Of a DNA stretch of 64,000 bases, positions 62,409 through 64,000 are shown one piece after another. The notes under the pieces were generated by a model, which was not told the DNA's origin, searched no databases, and saw nothing but the letters and a program-made list of their open reading frames with translations. This DNA comes from a bacterium. GTDB taxonomy: Bacteria > Verrucomicrobiota > Kiritimatiellia > CAIKKV01 > CAITUY01. The position numbers and the translations under genes are program-made. Each line of letters begins with the position of its first letter. Within the stretch, counting starts at the first letter, position 1. Location: assembly GCA_037143175.1 (NCBI GenBank), contig JBAWZF010000012.1, positions 1-64,000 of the forward strand, written 5' to 3'.

Positions 62409-63526
62409 CGATGAGCTCAAACGTAAAACGACGCAGCCATGCCTGGGTGGAGCTGGATCTGGATCTCCTGTGCCAGAACCTGGCATTAATGAAGGCGGCT
62501 TTACCGCCTTCTTCAGACGTGGTGATGGTTGTCAAGGCCAACGCCTATGGGCATGGTATTACAGCGGTGACCACGAAGGCCTTTGACTGTGGTGTGCGGT
62601 GGTTTTTTGTGGCGACGCTTGAAGAGGCCTTGAGCGTTCGCATGGTGCTGCCTGAGGCCAATATTCTTTTGCTGGGTGCCGTGTGGCCGTGGGATATCCC
62701 TGAAATTTCGCGGTATCGCATCCTGCCGGTGTTGGTAAGTGAAGAGCAGGCCCTTGAACTGGCGGAGATTGCCCGGAATTCAGGGCTGACGTTGCGCTGC
62801 CATGTTAAGGTGGATACCGGCATGGGGCGCTTGGGATTTCCCTGGGAAAAGGCCCCGGAACAGATGGCGGGGATAGTCCGGAGGGGTGGCTTGGTTATCT
62901 GTGGCATCTGCATGCATTTTGCCTCGGCTGGGCGCTCCACTGATTTATTTGCGAGACTTCAGGCGGAACGATTTCAGGGCGTGCTGGACGGCTGTGCCGC
63001 TCTGGGGATGACTCACCTTTTCACGCATTCGGCTAATAGTGCGGCGTTTTCGTCCCATCCCGAGCTGGACATGGATGGGGTTCGGCTGGGGATTCTGGCT
63101 TATGGGTATGGTGGACGCAACAGCATCTCGCGCGTCAGCACAAAGCCGTTGTTGCAGTGGAAAACCCGTGTGATTCAAGTGAAGCAGGTTCCCGCCGGAT
63201 TTCCTGTCAGTTATCTCAGCACCCATGTGACCTCTGAACCTACCTGCCTGGCCACCATTGATGTCGGTTATTCCGACGGCGTCTCGCGACTCATGAGTAA
63301 CAAGGGGTATGTCCTGGTCGGTGGACGGCGCGCTAAGGTGGTCGGGCGAGTGACGATGAATTTCACCATTGTCGATGTGGGGGCGGGGAACGGTGTGAGG
63401 CCCGGTGATGAAGTGGTACTGATTGGGCAGCAGGGCGATGAATCCCTTTGGGCGGATGAAGTGGCGCGGTGGTGTGCGACGATCCCCTATGAAATTCTAA
63501 CCAATATCCGAAGTGATACCCGATGA
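62405..63526 (+). CDS. alr: Alanine racemase
   Basis: A 373-residue fold-III PLP enzyme. VVKANAYGHG carries the PLP Lys44; HVKVDTGMGRLGF, THSANSAAF and the second catalytic Tyr in VSYLSTHV (usually VSYGxT) follow, with VGRVTMNFTIVDV in the C-terminal domain. It supplies D-alanine for peptidoglycan. It lies in the dnaJ-rsmE-plsC-alr chain with small overlaps. Confidence 0.95.
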   Translation: MTMSSNVKRRSHAWVELDLDLLCQNLALMKAALPPSSDVVMVVKANAYGHGITAVTTKAFDCGVRWFFVATLEEALSVRMVLPEANILLLGAVWPWDIPEISRYRILPVLVSEEQALELAEIARNSGLTLRCHVKVDTGMGRLGFPWEKAPEQMAGIVRRGGLVICGICMHFASAGRSTDLFARLQAERFQGVLDGCAALGMTHLFTHSANSAAFSSHPELDMDGVRLGILAYGYGGRNSISRVSTKPLLQWKTRVIQVKQVPAGFPVSYLSTHVTSEPTCLATIDVGYSDGVSRLMSNKGYVLVGGRRAKVVGRVTMNFTIVDVGAGNGVRPGDEVVLIGQQGDESLWADEVARWCATIPYEILTNIRSDTR

Positions 63527-63885
63527 ACACAGCACTACCACCGCCTGTTAAATCGGCTCAACCCGGAAAATATTTCTTATCTCCGATGGCGCTTTCGGCT
63601 CTCGTCTATCCGGGCGCCGGGCAGTTGATGCAGCGCCGGTGGGGGGCGGGTATTTTCTTTATCATGACCTCCAGCGCGGCGGTAATCTGGCTTGTGATTG
63701 AAGTCTTTATCGTCTTAAAAGCCTATTATGGCATGGCCTTTGCCCCAATGAATGCACCGGCTGAAGCACCCGCCTTGGCCTCGTTAATCGTTCCCTTTGT
63801 GATCTGGCTAGCCCTGTATGTGGCAGGAATCGTAGATACCGCCATCGCCACTTATCGTCAGCAGGTGAAGCGGGGGAAAGCGTGA
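63523..63885 (+). CDS. Small membrane protein
   Basis: A 120-residue protein with three or so hydrophobic segments: about 23-36 (ALSALVYPGAGQLMQ), 42-66 and 87-107. The LVYPGAGQLMQRRWGAGIF stretch resembles the loop of DUF5683/TM2-type membrane proteins, which are uncharacterised. It overlaps alr by four bases and closes the operon before a converging gene. Function unknown. Confidence 0.75.
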   Translation: MNTALPPPVKSAQPGKYFLSPMALSALVYPGAGQLMQRRWGAGIFFIMTSSAAVIWLVIEVFIVLKAYYGMAFAPMNAPAEAPALASLIVPFVIWLALYVAGIVDTAIATYRQQVKRGKA

Positions 63886-63935
63886 AACGTGAGGCGTAAA
63901 GGGTGAGACGTTGATCTCACATTTGACATCTCACT
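63880..63935. repeat. 7-bp-period array, head to head, at converging gene ends
   Basis: In sevens from 63880: GCGTGAA, ACGTGAG, GCGTAAA, GGGTGAG, ACGTTGA, then TCTCACA, TTTGACA, TCTCACT. The first five carry GTGA/GTAA words and the last three the complementary TCAC/TGAC, so it can fold. It covers the stop of the small membrane protein (63883-63885) and of the gene entering from the right (63931-63933). Confidence 0.65.
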
Positions 63936-63999
63936 TCTTCTTCACGGCATCCGTGGTGGCAATCCAGCGGGACACTTCATAATACACATCGTTCCAGAA
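63931..63999 (-). CDS. C-terminal end of a gene running off the window
   Basis: On the minus strand the last 22 codons read FWNDVYYEVSRW, then IATTDAVKKK, and end in TGA. The composition and the good position after the repeat array suggest a real gene whose body is outside the window. Too short to identify. Confidence 0.5.
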   Translation of the reverse strand, partial: FWNDVYYEVSRWIATTDAVKKK

Positions 64000-64000
64000 T

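Overview
The window is a piece of a bacterial chromosome of moderate GC content, densely packed with genes. It holds about 68 protein genes, one tRNA and one TPP riboswitch, and no rRNA. The bacterium is probably Gram-negative: there is an LpxL/HtrB-type lipid A acyltransferase, a TatA, a UDP-xylose synthase and three glycosyltransferases. It appears able to form acetate (pta-ackA). RNase HIII, a VF530-type protein, a zinc-type L28, RNA polymerase omega and the general gene style suggest the PVC superphylum (Kiritimatiellota/Lentisphaerota-like). That placement is a guess from gene content, and a marker-gene tree would be needed to fix it.

Layout: 1-1260 is a small accessory patch of toxin-antitoxin genes: an XRE antitoxin, a DUF4258/DUF2283 pair and a broken ParDE-like pair. 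1543-5514 is dnaK-groES-groEL, closed by a strong terminator. 5612-8537 holds rpoZ, smpB, tatA, a TPR anchor protein, apt and a DJ-1 protein. 8551-11573 holds a YugP peptidase and pta-ackA. 11686-13815 is an AraC regulator divergent from an orphan corrinoid protein. 13972-22691 is mixed housekeeping (FHA, pseudopilin, L28, two Dus enzymes, malic enzyme, homoserine kinase, RsmE, LpxL, HU) plus an unusual HPr-glycogen-binding fusion.

22706-27406 is the most interesting block. A TetR regulator is followed by a lysine 2,3-aminomutase that keeps both lysine-reading aspartates. Eight bases on comes a D-Ala-D-Ala-ligase-like ATP-grasp enzyme, and then, overlapping by four bases, an ATP-grasp/acetyltransferase fusion. 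Together they look like a compact pathway that makes beta-lysine, joins it to another amino acid and perhaps acetylates it. No product is known to me.

27572-45073 holds a GrpB protein, UDP-glucuronate decarboxylase, a three-receiver protein with a dead GGDEF domain, the riboswitch-controlled thiSGHE operon (no thiF in the window), two COG2509 flavoproteins, a VF530 protein, a YkgJ protein, an Orn-like nuclease, a SWIM-SNF2 ATPase, PrmA, RNase HIII and a radical SAM/SPASM protein. 45063-54165 has Nramp, pheST, dtd, an SDR, a 1-phosphofructokinase-like enzyme, tRNA-Asn, a CTG-started YkgJ-type gene and an RsmC-like methyltransferase. 54385-57781 is a three-glycosyltransferase operon. 57863-63885 runs rsmI, STAS, dnaJ, rsmE2, plsC, an unknown gene, alr and a membrane protein, mostly with tiny overlaps.

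A second theme is repeats. Several intergenic gaps, mostly at gene 3' ends, carry short degenerate arrays with a strict 7-bp period, each with its own word. Some of them run head to head so that they can fold back on themselves.
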